From SHZI01 sp040080965 (lineage in GTDB: Bacteria; Pseudomonadota; Gammaproteobacteria; Steroidobacterales; GCA-2729495), in NCBI GenBank assembly GCA_040080965.1, contig JBEBHH010000009.1:1-64000 (forward strand): DNA of 64,000 bases. The letters run 5' to 3'. The notes under the pieces were generated by a model. That model made no database searches, was not told the DNA's origin, and saw only the letters and a program-made list of their open reading frames with translations. Shown here one piece after another: positions 35,367 through 44,260 of this stretch (position 1 is its first letter; the number at the start of each line of letters is the position of its first letter). The translations under genes were made by a program, and so were the position numbers.

Positions 35367-35956
35367 CGCTTCTCACCCGAACGGAGGTCCCACCGGTACC
35401 ACTCGCTCTCCAGCGTGAAGTCGTCGTCCCAGAAGGCGAGCATGCGGAGCGGGCCGGGCAGCTGCTGCTGGTCCAGTGCCGCGCGGAGGCTCACCTCGTA
35501 ATCGTCCCCCTCGCTGACGAGCGCGGCGTCGATCAGCGGGAGGGCACTGATGCGTCCCAGGTCATTCAGGGCGGCGAAGAGCGTGGTGTGGGCGCGCTGG
35601 TCGCCGCTGTTCTTGTTGCGGACGAGGTAGCCGCGGGAGAGCGGCTGCCAGGACAGCTCGAAATCCTGGCGCAGCTCCGCCACACCCTCGTCCGGGAGCC
35701 AGCTGCGCTCCCGCGTCAGTTCCACCTGCAGTTCGAAGGTCAGGGGGATGCCGTTCTGGAGCGCCTCGAGGGTGTCCCGGTTGAGGCGGTAGTCGATGCG
35801 GGCGGAGAGGTACCAGACACCGGCGTCGAGCCGGGTGCTGGCGTTGCGGATCTCGAGTCCGGTTTCCTGGGCATGCAGGACACCGGAGCACAGCAGCCCC
35901 ATCAGGACAACGAGTGCCGCGCAGGGTCCGGGATGACAGTTGTTGTTTTTCTGCAC
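35363..35956 (-). CDS. DUF4390 domain exported protein
   Basis: A 197-residue protein with signal peptide (hydrophobic core ALVVLMGLLCSGVLHA). The mature part matches DUF4390: LDAGVWYLSARIDYRLNRDTLEALQNGIPLTF and the Tyr/Arg-rich strand SRGYLVRNKNSG. The gene regularly lies between rsmB and ntrY in gammaproteobacteria and might act with NtrY as a periplasmic accessory protein; that role is inferred from position only. It overlaps ntrY by 4 bp and follows rsmB by 36 bp. Confidence 0.88.
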   Translation of the reverse strand: MQKNNNCHPGPCAALVVLMGLLCSGVLHAQETGLEIRNASTRLDAGVWYLSARIDYRLNRDTLEALQNGIPLTFELQVELTRERSWLPDEGVAELRQDFELSWQPLSRGYLVRNKNSGDQRAHTTLFAALNDLGRISALPLIDAALVSEGDDYEVSLRAALDQQQLPGPLRMLAFWDDDFTLESEWYRWDLRSGEKR

Positions 35957-35992
35957 GTCGCTGGTGTCCCGGGCGCCACGTGGGCGTCTGGC

Positions 35993-37321
35993 TCAGCCGC
36001 CTGCCATCGCCGGGCTCACGGTACCCATTAGAGCATAGTAAAACCCGTCGGTATCCCGTTCGCCGGGCAGCAGCTGCAGCCCCGGCGCGGGAGTCCCGGG
36101 CAGCAGCCTGGCCTGAAGCCCTGCCTCGCTCCCGGCCAGGAAGTCGCCGACGAGCGCCTGGTTTTCGGCCCGCAGCAGGGAGCAGGTGCTGTAGAGCAGC
36201 CGGCCCCCGGGAGCCAGGAGCGGCCAGAGCCGCTCGAGCAGCAGGCGCTGGCGGGTCACGAAGCCCGGCACGTCCTCGGCCCGGCGCAGCAGCTTGATAT
36301 CCGGGTGCCGGCGGATGACCCCCGTAGCCGTGCAGGGTGCATCGACAAGGATGCAGTCGAATGGCCGGCCGTCCCACCAGGACGACGGCACGGTCGCGTC
36401 ACCGGCCAGCAATGTCGCCTCGAGGCCAAGCCGCCGGAGGTTGCTGTCCACCAGGGCGAGCCGCTCGGCGGCCAGGTCGACAGCAACCAGGTCCAGGCGC
36501 CCGCCGGCCACCTCCAGCAGGTGGGTGGTCTTGCCACCCGGCGCGGCGCAGGCGTCGAGCACCCGCATCCCCGGCTCCGGCGCGAGCAGCGGCGCGGCGA
36601 GCTGGGAGGCGGCGTCCTGCACCGTGACGAGCCCGTCGGCAAAGCCGGGCAGGCGCTGAACGGGCACGGCCGAGTCGAGGCGCAGCGCGTCCGGAGAGCC
36701 GGCGAGGGGCGCGGCGCCGACACCGAGTTCGGCGGCGAGCCGCGCGGCGTAGTCGCTCACGCTGGCGCGATTGCGGTTCACCCGCAGCCAGAACGGCGGG
36801 CGCTGCTGGTTGGCGGCGGCGATGTCCTGCCAGTCCGCCGGCCAGTCGGCGCGCAACCGGGCGAGCAGCCAGGCCGGGTGGGAGTGCCAGGCGGCGGGGT
36901 CGGCCCGCAGGCTTTCCAGCAGTGCGGGCGCTTCCCGCTGGTAGCGGCGCAAGGTGGCATTGACGAGGCCGGACGCACGCTCCTGGCCAAGCAGGCGGGT
37001 GGCGGCGACCGTGGCCGACACCGCGGCGTGATCCGGTTGCTCCGGATCGGCCAGCTGGAACAGGCCCACCGAGAGCAGTGCTTCGAGCGTGCGGTCGTCG
37101 CCCTGCAGCGGCTTGTTGAGCAGCACGCCGAGCTGCGCCCGGTGCCGGTGGTGGCCGCGCACGGCACCAAAGGCGAGGGCGCGCACTTGCGCTCGATCCC
37201 GGTCGGGCAGGTCGTTGGCTGCGAGCACGGCCTCCAGTGACGCGTCGAGGGTCTGGCCGCGCGCGAGCACGCCCGCGACGGCCCGTGCCGCGAGGGCCCG
37301 GGTGAGCGCGCCCGCGCTCAT
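35993..37321 (-). CDS. rsmB: 16S rRNA m5C967 methyltransferase
   Basis: A 442-residue enzyme. The N-terminal NusB-like RNA-binding domain spans about residues 1-130. The SAM-dependent Rossmann domain has the SAM loop VLDACAAPGGKTTHLL and the two catalytic cysteines, in DAPCTATG (releases product) and YSTCSLL (nucleophile). It methylates C967 of 16S rRNA near the decoding region. The start at 37321 is chosen because it gives the NusB domain; an upstream extension would lie in fmt. It begins 13 bp after fmt, in the def-fmt-rsmB order usual in this phylum. Confidence 0.95.
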   Translation of the reverse strand: MSAGALTRALAARAVAGVLARGQTLDASLEAVLAANDLPDRDRAQVRALAFGAVRGHHRHRAQLGVLLNKPLQGDDRTLEALLSVGLFQLADPEQPDHAAVSATVAATRLLGQERASGLVNATLRRYQREAPALLESLRADPAAWHSHPAWLLARLRADWPADWQDIAAANQQRPPFWLRVNRNRASVSDYAARLAAELGVGAAPLAGSPDALRLDSAVPVQRLPGFADGLVTVQDAASQLAAPLLAPEPGMRVLDACAAPGGKTTHLLEVAGGRLDLVAVDLAAERLALVDSNLRRLGLEATLLAGDATVPSSWWDGRPFDCILVDAPCTATGVIRRHPDIKLLRRAEDVPGFVTRQRLLLERLWPLLAPGGRLLYSTCSLLRAENQALVGDFLAGSEAGLQARLLPGTPAPGLQLLPGERDTDGFYYALMGTVSPAMAGG

Positions 37322-37334
37322 CGCCGCCGGCGCA

Positions 37335-38276
37335 TCAGCCGAGGACCTTGCCGGCCAGCGTGCGGCTCCGGGCGAAGTCGGCCGCGGGCACCCGCTGGCG
37401 GCCGGGCGCCTGGACCTCCCGGAGGCGCAGGCGCCCCGCGCCCGTCTGCACCTCGATGCCCTGCGCGTCGGTGCCGAGGATCTGGCCCGGCACGGCACCG
37501 TCAGCCGGCGGCCCGGCGCCGAGCGGCTCGCTGGCGAAGCAGCGGAGCTGTTGCCCGTCGAGCTGCGTCTCGGCGACGGGCCAGGGATTCCAGGCCCTGA
37601 CCCGGCGGGCGATCGCCACGGCCGGCTCGAGCCAGTCGATGCGGGCCTCGGCCTTGTTGATCCGGCGCGCGTAGGTCACGCCCTCCTCCGGCTGCGGCAC
37701 GGGGCGGTGGCGCCCGGCCAGGAGATCTTCCAGCAGGTTGCCGAGCGTGTCGGCGCCGAGCCGCGCCAGCCGGGCCTCGAGTTGGCCGGCGGTTTCGTCG
37801 GCGCCGATCGCGACCTTCGCGGTGGCGTAGACCGGACCGGTGTCGAGGCCGGCCTCGAGCTGCATGATGCTGACGCCGGTCTCCCTGTCGCCTGCCAGCA
37901 CTGCCGCCTGGATCGGCGACGCGCCGCGCCAGCGGGGCAGCAGCGACGCGTGCACGTTCACACAGCCCAGGCGCGGCAGGTCGAGCACGGCGGCAGGCAG
38001 GAGCAGGCCGTAGGCCACGACCACGATCAGGTCCGGGGCCAGCGCCCGGAGCGCGGCCTGGGCCTCGCCGGTCTTCAGCGTGAGGGGCTGCAGGACGGGA
38101 ATGCCGAGGTCGAGGGCGAGCTGCTTCACCGGGCCGGGCGCCACCGTGCGGCCCCGGCCCGCCGGCCGGTCGGGCTGGGTGAGCACGGCCACCGGCGCGT
38201 GGCCCAGGTCCGCCAGCCGCTGGAGTGTGGGCGTGGCGAAGGCCGGCGACCCGGCAAAGATGATCCGCCCGTTCAG
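37335..38276 (-). CDS. fmt: Methionyl-tRNA formyltransferase (apparent CTG start)
   Basis: A 313-residue enzyme that formylates initiator Met-tRNA from 10-formyl-THF. The formyl-transfer core has NVHASLLPRWRGASPIQ (Asn and His of the catalytic triad) and LDTGPVY (Asp), and the C-terminal OB-like domain contacts tRNA. The N-terminal GRIIFAGSPAFA strand must be part of the protein, yet no ATG, GTG or TTG precedes it within 50 codons in frame. CTG at 38276, overlapping the def stop as CTGA, is the likely start, coupling fmt translation to def. The alternative is an N-terminal extension of 55 residues that would lie entirely in def. Confidence 0.9.
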   Translation of the reverse strand: MNGRIIFAGSPAFATPTLQRLADLGHAPVAVLTQPDRPAGRGRTVAPGPVKQLALDLGIPVLQPLTLKTGEAQAALRALAPDLIVVVAYGLLLPAAVLDLPRLGCVNVHASLLPRWRGASPIQAAVLAGDRETGVSIMQLEAGLDTGPVYATAKVAIGADETAGQLEARLARLGADTLGNLLEDLLAGRHRPVPQPEEGVTYARRINKAEARIDWLEPAVAIARRVRAWNPWPVAETQLDGQQLRCFASEPLGAGPPADGAVPGQILGTDAQGIEVQTGAGRLRLREVQAPGRQRVPAADFARSRTLAGKVLG

Positions 38277-38827
38277 ATGACGGGCACTCGGTCTCGCGAA
38301 GGACCTTCCTGTACCACCTCGCCGCCGCCGTCCCGGCGCCGCGCCTTGGTCACCTTCTTCTTGAGTCGCTTGCGCTTCAGTTCCGACAGGTAATCCACGA
38401 ACAGCTTGCCGACCAGGTGGTCCAGCTCGTGCTGGATGCACACGGCGAGCAGGCCGTCCGCCTCGAACTCGATGGGCTTGCCCGCGGTGTCCAGGGCCCG
38501 GACGCGGACCTGCGCCGCCCGGGACACTCCTTCGGTGACCCCCGGCACGGACAGGCAGCCCTCGTCGCCGGTCTCGGTGCCGGCCCGGGACAGGATCTCC
38601 GGGTTGATCAGCACGTGAGGCTGGTCCCGGGTGTCCGAGATGTCGATCACGACCAGCCGGAGGTGGCGGTCCACCTGCGTTGCAGCCAGGCCGACCCCGG
38701 GGGCCGCGTACATGGTCTCGAGCATGTCGGCGGCCAGCTGGCGGATGTCGTCGGTGACGGTCTCCACGGGTTTGGCCTTGATCCGGAGGCGGGGATCCGG
38801 GTACTCGAGGATTTTCAGGACCGCCAT
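38273..38827 (-). CDS. def: Peptide deformylase
   Basis: A 184-residue metalloenzyme that removes the formyl group from nascent proteins, the counterpart of Fmt. All three class I motifs are present: GVGLAATQ (motif I), EGCLSVPG (motif II, metal-binding Cys) and QHELDHL (motif III, HExxH). It is first in the minus-strand def-fmt-rsmB-DUF4390-ntrY-ntrX unit. The C-terminal tail is longer and more basic than in E. coli (LKRKRLKKKVTKARRRDGGG). Its stop overlaps the inferred fmt start. Confidence 0.97.
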   Translation of the reverse strand: MAVLKILEYPDPRLRIKAKPVETVTDDIRQLAADMLETMYAAPGVGLAATQVDRHLRLVVIDISDTRDQPHVLINPEILSRAGTETGDEGCLSVPGVTEGVSRAAQVRVRALDTAGKPIEFEADGLLAVCIQHELDHLVGKLFVDYLSELKRKRLKKKVTKARRRDGGGEVVQEGPSRDRVPVI

Positions 38828-38962
38828 GGTGCGTACTTCACAGTCTGGAGTTAAGTGCTATGTAAGTGGCTTGATTTTATGCTACATCTGCTGCCGCTTG
38901 GCGCCAGAAGTCGCGGCCGGATTTGGGTTATTCGGACGCCCAGTTTAATGCATGGAGTCCCC
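38828..38962. promoter_or_regulatory. Shared promoter region of def and LysM operons
   Basis: 135 bp between two divergent operons. Composition falls sharply at 38850-38890 (gtaagtggcttgattttatg), which contains a plausible -10-like AT block for either strand, and again near 38925-38950. Both operons need promoters here. No single -35/-10 pair or operator is clear enough to fix a start point. Confidence 0.4.
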
Positions 38963-40042
38963 ATGAATATCTCCCGTAAGAACGGCCGGTCGGCCGTGGC
39001 GTTGGTTGTGTCCCTCGCGCTGGCGACGGCGGCCACAGGTTTGCTGGCCCAGCAGGGCGGTGGCATTCCGTTAAATCCGGCCCATCCGGACACCTACGTG
39101 GTGAAGAAGGGCGACACCCTCTGGGACATCTCCAGCATGTTCCTGCGGGACCCCTGGTACTGGCCCGAGATCTGGTACGTGAACCCCCAGGTCGAGAACC
39201 CACACCTTATTTACCCCGGCGACGTGCTGACTCTGGTCTACGTGGACGGGCAACCCCAGATCCGGAGTTCCCGCGGCACCGCGGCGGCCAGCGGCACCGA
39301 GCGCCTGTCCCCCCGGATTCGCGAGGAACAGCTGACCCAGGCAGTGACCACCATCCCCTACGACGTGATCGGGCCCTTCCTCGAAAAGGGCATGGTGCTC
39401 TCGAAGAACGAGATCGACGACCTGCCCCACGTCATCGCCCTGCGTGACGACCACCTGGTTGGCGCGTCGGGCAACGACGCCTACGTCCGGGGCGACGTTT
39501 CTGCGGTCGAGTCCTCCTACAGCGTGGTGCACATCGGCGACAAGCTGGTGGACCCGGACGACGGTGACCTGCTGGGCTACGAGGGGATCTATGTGGCGGA
39601 AGGCCGCGTGCGCCGCGGCGGCGACCCGGCCACCGTGACCCTGAGCGATTCCCACCGGGAAGCCATGAAGGGCGACCGGCTCGTAGCCCGGTCGGAGCCC
39701 CTGCCCCTGCAGTTCGAGCCGCGTTCCCCGGACCGCCCGGTGGAGGGCCGCATCGTGCACGTCGTCGATGGCGTCACCCAGATCGGCCAGTACCAGGTCA
39801 TCGTGATCAACCGGGGCGCCCGCGACGGGCTCGCGCCGGGCCACGTGCTGTCGGTGTGGCAGGTCGGCGACAAGGTCTCGGACGACGTCGATTCCAGCCT
39901 CTTCGGCCGCAAAGTGCAGTTGCCGGACGAGCAGGCCGGGCTTCTAATGGTCTTCAAGACCTACGATCGCCTCAGCTACGCGCTCGTCGTGCGCGCCGAG
40001 GGGCCGATCCACACGCTCGACAAGGTTCGCAACCCGAGCTGA
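38963..40042 (+). CDS. LysM-domain exported protein
   Basis: A 359-residue protein with signal peptide (AVALVVSLALATAATGLLAQ). One LysM peptidoglycan-binding domain lies at residues 43-91 (DTYVVKKGDTLWDISSMFLRD, then NPHLIYPGDVLTL). The rest is a conserved C-terminal region of unknown fold found in the gammaproteobacterial LysM proteins next to dprA, such as the Pseudomonas PA0020 type. A cell-wall role is likely. The ATG at 38963 is chosen for GGAG 6 nt upstream and the signal peptide. It heads the LysM-dprA-smg-topA-tsaC set; dprA starts 86 bp downstream. Confidence 0.88.
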   Translation: MNISRKNGRSAVALVVSLALATAATGLLAQQGGGIPLNPAHPDTYVVKKGDTLWDISSMFLRDPWYWPEIWYVNPQVENPHLIYPGDVLTLVYVDGQPQIRSSRGTAAASGTERLSPRIREEQLTQAVTTIPYDVIGPFLEKGMVLSKNEIDDLPHVIALRDDHLVGASGNDAYVRGDVSAVESSYSVVHIGDKLVDPDDGDLLGYEGIYVAEGRVRRGGDPATVTLSDSHREAMKGDRLVARSEPLPLQFEPRSPDRPVEGRIVHVVDGVTQIGQYQVIVINRGARDGLAPGHVLSVWQVGDKVSDDVDSSLFGRKVQLPDEQAGLLMVFKTYDRLSYALVVRAEGPIHTLDKVRNPS

Positions 40043-40128
40043 TCCCGCTGCCAGACCCCGCCGGCTCCCCTCACCGGGACCGGCGGCATCCCGCGGCGGG
40101 CATCGGCCCCGCCGCAGGAAACACCACC

Positions 40129-41103
40129 GTGTCGCCCGAGAACTGGCTGGCCAGGCCCGACGCCCATCTGCTCACGCCCGCCGATGCCGGGTACCCGGCG
40201 CTGTTGCGGGAAATTTCCGACCCGCCGCCCCAGCTCTACGTCCGCGGCAATGTCCACGCGCTCTCGCTGCCGCAGCTGGCCATCGTGGGCAGCCGCAACG
40301 CCACGCCGGGCGGGGCCGACTCGGCCCACAGCTTTGCCTCCCACCTTGCCGCCCGCGGCTTCTGCATCACGAGCGGCCTGGCCGAAGGCATCGACGCGGC
40401 CGCCCACCGGGGCGCACTCGCCGCCCCGGGCATTACCATCGCCGTGTGCGGCACCGGGCCCGACATCGTGTACCCGCGCCAGCACGAGGCGCTGGCCGAC
40501 GAGATCGTCGCGAAGGGTGGCGCCATCGTGTCGGAGTTCGCGCCGGGCACGACGGTGTACCGCGCCAACTTTCCCCGCCGCAACCGGCTGATCAGCGGCC
40601 TCGCCGTCGGCACGCTCGTGGTCGAGGCCAGCCTGCGCAGCGGGGCGCTGATCACCGCGCGGCACGCGATGGAACAGGGGCGCGAAGTCTTCGCGATCCC
40701 CGGGTCGATACATAATCCCGTCGCGCGCGGGTGCCATCACCTGATACGCAACGGCGCGAAACTGGTGGAGACGGCCGCCGACATCGTGGACGAGCTCGGC
40801 GGCCTGCTGGCCAGCCTGCGCGCCGGCGACGCGGCCGCGCGCGGCGATTTCGAGCTGGATGCCGCGCCGGGCAAGGTTGCCAGCGCGGCGGAGAGCGCCG
40901 GTGAAAACGACGCGGACTACGCGCGGCTGCTGGCCTGCCTGGCGTGGGATCCCGTCGATGTGGACACCCTTGTCGCCCGCTCCGGATTGACGATCGGGGA
41001 GGTTTCCTCCATGCTCCTGCTGCTTGAAATGCAGGGTTCGGTGCGGGCACTCTCCGGTGGCCGCTATCAAAGGGCAGGAAAAAAAAGGAGCGTCGACACA
41101 TGA
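40129..41103 (+). CDS. dprA: DNA-processing protein DprA, short N-terminus
   Basis: A 324-residue DNA-processing protein with the Rossmann-like core (AIVGSRNATPGG, SGLAEGIDAAAH, FPRRNRLISGL) and C-terminal winged-helix domain (LLACLAWDPVDVDTLVARSGL). DprA binds single-stranded DNA and loads RecA during natural transformation. The start is a GTG with AGGAA 8 nt upstream. The N-terminal SAM/helix-hairpin domain of about 50 residues seen in most homologues is absent; upstream sequence in the same frame does not resemble it. The stop overlaps smg by 4 bp. Confidence 0.9.
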   Translation: MSPENWLARPDAHLLTPADAGYPALLREISDPPPQLYVRGNVHALSLPQLAIVGSRNATPGGADSAHSFASHLAARGFCITSGLAEGIDAAAHRGALAAPGITIAVCGTGPDIVYPRQHEALADEIVAKGGAIVSEFAPGTTVYRANFPRRNRLISGLAVGTLVVEASLRSGALITARHAMEQGREVFAIPGSIHNPVARGCHHLIRNGAKLVETAADIVDELGGLLASLRAGDAAARGDFELDAAPGKVASAAESAGENDADYARLLACLAWDPVDVDTLVARSGLTIGEVSSMLLLLEMQGSVRALSGGRYQRAGKKRSVDT

Positions 41104-41585
41104 GCGATACCGTTCTCGACGTCCTCCTGTACCTTTTCGAAACCTACTCCGACCAGGAACCCCCCGAATACAAAGCGGGGTCCGCTGACCAGGACGTGCT
41201 CCGCGAGGAACTGCTCAAGGCCGGCTTCGGCGAGCCCGAGGTCGACAGCGCCCTGGACTGGCTGGACGGCCTGAACGAGACCAGTGCGCCCTTCGCCGGC
41301 GTGCCGGGCGACCGCTCCATCCGCGTCTACAACGAGGTCGAGCTGCGTCGCCTGGACCTCGAGTGCCGGGGCTACCTGCTCTACCTGGAGCAGATCGGTA
41401 TCCTCTCCCCCGCCCAGCGCGAGGTGGTCATCGACCGGCTCATGGCACTGGGCTCCGGGACGGTGGACAAGGAGCAGGTCAAGTGGGTGGTCCTCATGGT
41501 CCTCTTCGCGCAGCCGGGCCAGGAAACTGCCTTCTCGCGCATGGAAGATCTGGTCTTCGAGGAGAGCACTGGCGCAATGAATTGA
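41100..41585 (+). CDS. smg: DUF494 family protein Smg
   Basis: A 161-residue soluble protein of the Smg/DUF494 family, usually encoded between dprA and topA. The N-terminal MSDTVLDVLLYLFETYSD and C-terminal KWVVLMVLFAQPGQETAFSRMEDLVFE segments are typical. The fold includes winged-helix-like segments (LREELLKAGFGEPEVDSALDWLDGL). Function is not established; a link to DNA metabolism is inferred from its fixed position. The start overlaps the dprA stop, and topA begins 68 bp downstream after a hairpin. Confidence 0.93.
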   Translation: MSDTVLDVLLYLFETYSDQEPPEYKAGSADQDVLREELLKAGFGEPEVDSALDWLDGLNETSAPFAGVPGDRSIRVYNEVELRRLDLECRGYLLYLEQIGILSPAQREVVIDRLMALGSGTVDKEQVKWVVLMVLFAQPGQETAFSRMEDLVFEESTGAMN

Positions 41586-41610
41586 GCCAGTCCGCAACTG
41601 CCAGTTAATC

Positions 41611-41633
41611 AAGCCGCGCTAGTGTCGCGGCTT
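41611..41633. other. Hairpin between smg and topA
   Basis: AAGCCGCG (41611-41618) pairs perfectly with CGCGGCTT (41626-41633) across a 7-nt loop, 25 bp after the smg stop and 20 bp before the topA start. No T-tract follows. It may attenuate read-through or adjust topA expression, or be an operator. Confidence 0.45.
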
Positions 41634-41653
41634 CGTCGTCTATAGAGGATTGA

Positions 41654-44233
41654 ATGGCCAACGTCGTCGTCGTCGAGTCGCCCGCCAAGGCCAAGACCAT
41701 CGAGAAGTACCTGGGCAAGGACTTCAAGGTGCTGGCCTCCTATGGCCATGTGCGCGACCTGCTCGAGAAGGACGGAGCCGTGGATCCGGAGCACGGGTAC
41801 CTGATGAAGTACACCGTGGCGGAAGACAAAGAGAAGCACATCAACGCGATCGCCAGCGCCCTGAAGAAGGGCGACGCGCTCTACCTGGCGACGGACCCGG
41901 ACCGGGAGGGCGAGGCGATTTCCTGGCACCTGCAGGAGGTGCTGGGCGAACGCGGCCTGCTCAAGGACCGGGACGTCTTCCGGGTGGTGTTCTACGAGAT
42001 CACCGAGCGGGAAGTGAAGGAAGCCATCCTGAAGCCCCGCAAGGTCTCCATGGACCTGGTCAACGCCTACCGCACCCGCCGGGCCATGGACCACCTGATC
42101 GGCTTCAAGCTGTCGCCGCTCCTGTGGCGCAAGATCAGCCCCAAGCTGTCGGCCGGCCGCGTGCAGAGCCCCGCGCTGCGCATGCTGGTGTCCCGGGAGG
42201 AAGAGATCGAGGCCTTCCGGAGCCAGGAGTACTGGTCCATCGAGGCCGCCACCGGCAAGGCGCCGGCGGTGTTTGCCGCCCGCCTCGTCGAGTACGCGGG
42301 CAAGAAGGTCATCGACACCTTCAACCGCGAGAAGCCCGAGACCTTCTCCTTCCAGAACGCCGCCCAGGCCACCGAGGCGAAGGAGACGCTCGAGACTGCC
42401 GCCGGCGGCCAGTTGCGCGTGAAGGCCGTCGAGCGCAGCCAGCGCCGGCGCCGTCCCGCGCCGCCGTTCACCACCTCGACCATGCAGCAGGAGGCTTCGC
42501 GCAAGCTCGGCTTCCGCGCCCGCAACACGATGCAGGTGGCCCAGAAGCTCTACGAGGGCATCGCCATCCCCGAGGGCACGGTCGGCCTGATCACCTACAT
42601 GCGCACGGACTCCGTCAACCTGGCGAAGGAGGCCGTGGAGGACATCCGGACCTTCATCGTCGAGCGCTACGGCAAGGCCAGCCTGCCGGCCCAGCCCAAC
42701 GTGTACAAGACGACGGCCAAGAATGCCCAGGAGGCCCACGAGGGCATCCGGCCCACCAGCATCCGCCGCGTGCCGGACGAGCTGCGCAGCTTCCTCTCGG
42801 ACGAGCAGTTCAAACTCTATAGCCTGATCTGGAAGCGCACGATCGCCTCCCAGATGGAGCCGGCGGTGTACGACATGCTGGCCGTGGACCTGGTCCCCGC
42901 CCAGCGCGCCGAGGCCGGGCGCTTCCGGGCCACCGGCTCCACGCTGGTCAGCCCCGGCTTCATTGCGGTGTACCTCGAGGGCCGGGACGAGGAAGGCGAC
43001 GACGACACCGACGTGAAGCTGCCGTCGGTCCAGCAGGGCGACCTGCTGCCGCTGGAGGCCGTCAAGCCCGAGCAGCACTTCACCGAGCCGCCCGCCCGGT
43101 TTACCGAGGCGAGCCTCGTGAAGGCGCTGGAAGAGCGCGGCATCGGCCGGCCTTCCACCTACGCCACCATCATTTCCACGCTGCTGAACCGCAACTACGC
43201 GGAGCTGAAGGGCCGGGCGCTGAAGCCCACTGACGGCGGCCGCATCGTCAGCGGCTTCCTCACGACCAACTTCACGCGCTATGTGGACTACGACTTCACG
43301 GCCCACATGGAAGACGAGCTCGACGAAGTCTCCCGCGGCGAGCGGGAGTGGGTGCCGGTGCTCGAGGAGTTCTGGAAGCCCTTCGCCGTGCTGCTGAAGG
43401 AGAAGGAGAAGTCCGTGACCCGCGAAGAGGCCGTGCAGGTGCGGGAGCTCGGCCAGGATCCCAACTCGGGCCGGCCCGTGTCGGCGCGCTTCGGCCGCTT
43501 TGGCCCCTTCATCCAGATCGGCACGCGGGACGACGAGGAAAAGCCGAAGTGGAAGGGCCTGCAGCCGGGCCAGAGCATGTTCAACATCCAGCTGCCCGAG
43601 GCGCTGGAGCTGTTCAAGCTGCCGCGGGCCCTGGGCCAGCTGCCCACCGGCGAGCCGGTGAGCACCAACACCGGCCAGTTCGGCCCCTACGTCCAGTACG
43701 AAACCCTGGACCAGGTCACGGGCGAGGTGAAGAAGAAGTACGTCTCCCTGCGCGAGCACGACCCCTACAAGATCACCCTCGAGGAAGCCATCGAGGTGAT
43801 CCGCGCCAAGCAGGAAGCCGACGCCAACAAGCTGATCAAGGACTACGGCGTGGAAAACCTGCGCCTGCTCCGCGGCCGCTGGGGCCCCTACCTGACCGAC
43901 GGCGAGAAGAATGCCCGCCTGCCCAAGGACCGGGAGCCGGAGACCATCACGCTGGATGAAGCCCGGGTGCTGATCCTGAACGCCCCGATGCCCAAGCGCC
44001 GCTGGGGCCGGCCCGTGGCCAAGAAGAAGGTCACGAAGAAGGCGGCGAAGAAGGCCTACGCCAAAACCAGTGCGATACCTGCCGACATCGCGGTTGCCGG
44101 CGGCAACGGCGTGGCTGTGCCTGCCGCCGCGGCAGGCAAGAAGAAGACCCCGCGGAAGAAGGCTGCCGCGCGGAAGAAGGCCGCAGCCAAGCCCCGTAGT
44201 CCGGATCCGGCCCCCGGTTCCGACGGCGACTAA
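41654..44233 (+). CDS. topA: DNA topoisomerase I
   Basis: An 859-residue type IA topoisomerase relaxing negative supercoils. The Toprim domain opens the protein (VVVESPAKAKTIEKYLG, with DPDREGEAISWHL). The active-site tyrosine is Y315 in GLITYMRTDSVNLA. The C-terminus has topo-C repeat units (RFGRFGPFIQIG, NTGQFGPYVQYE, RGRWGPYLTDGEKNARLP) instead of the Cys4 zinc fingers of E. coli TopA, then a Lys/Ala-rich tail (KKKVTKKAAKKAY, KKKTPRKKAAARKKAAAK) that should bind DNA non-specifically. It follows smg in the usual order. Confidence 0.97.
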   Translation: MANVVVVESPAKAKTIEKYLGKDFKVLASYGHVRDLLEKDGAVDPEHGYLMKYTVAEDKEKHINAIASALKKGDALYLATDPDREGEAISWHLQEVLGERGLLKDRDVFRVVFYEITEREVKEAILKPRKVSMDLVNAYRTRRAMDHLIGFKLSPLLWRKISPKLSAGRVQSPALRMLVSREEEIEAFRSQEYWSIEAATGKAPAVFAARLVEYAGKKVIDTFNREKPETFSFQNAAQATEAKETLETAAGGQLRVKAVERSQRRRRPAPPFTTSTMQQEASRKLGFRARNTMQVAQKLYEGIAIPEGTVGLITYMRTDSVNLAKEAVEDIRTFIVERYGKASLPAQPNVYKTTAKNAQEAHEGIRPTSIRRVPDELRSFLSDEQFKLYSLIWKRTIASQMEPAVYDMLAVDLVPAQRAEAGRFRATGSTLVSPGFIAVYLEGRDEEGDDDTDVKLPSVQQGDLLPLEAVKPEQHFTEPPARFTEASLVKALEERGIGRPSTYATIISTLLNRNYAELKGRALKPTDGGRIVSGFLTTNFTRYVDYDFTAHMEDELDEVSRGEREWVPVLEEFWKPFAVLLKEKEKSVTREEAVQVRELGQDPNSGRPVSARFGRFGPFIQIGTRDDEEKPKWKGLQPGQSMFNIQLPEALELFKLPRALGQLPTGEPVSTNTGQFGPYVQYETLDQVTGEVKKKYVSLREHDPYKITLEEAIEVIRAKQEADANKLIKDYGVENLRLLRGRWGPYLTDGEKNARLPKDREPETITLDEARVLILNAPMPKRRWGRPVAKKKVTKKAAKKAYAKTSAIPADIAVAGGNGVAVPAAAAGKKKTPRKKAAARKKAAAKPRSPDPAPGSDGD

Positions 44234-44260
44234 CGGTCCCGTCACCCGCCCAGCCCGGCC

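Noticed and set aside
33087..35501. An 804-codon open frame antisense to ntrY
   Set aside because: It lies wholly over the well-supported ntrY frame, has low-complexity Arg/Gly/Val composition and no motif.
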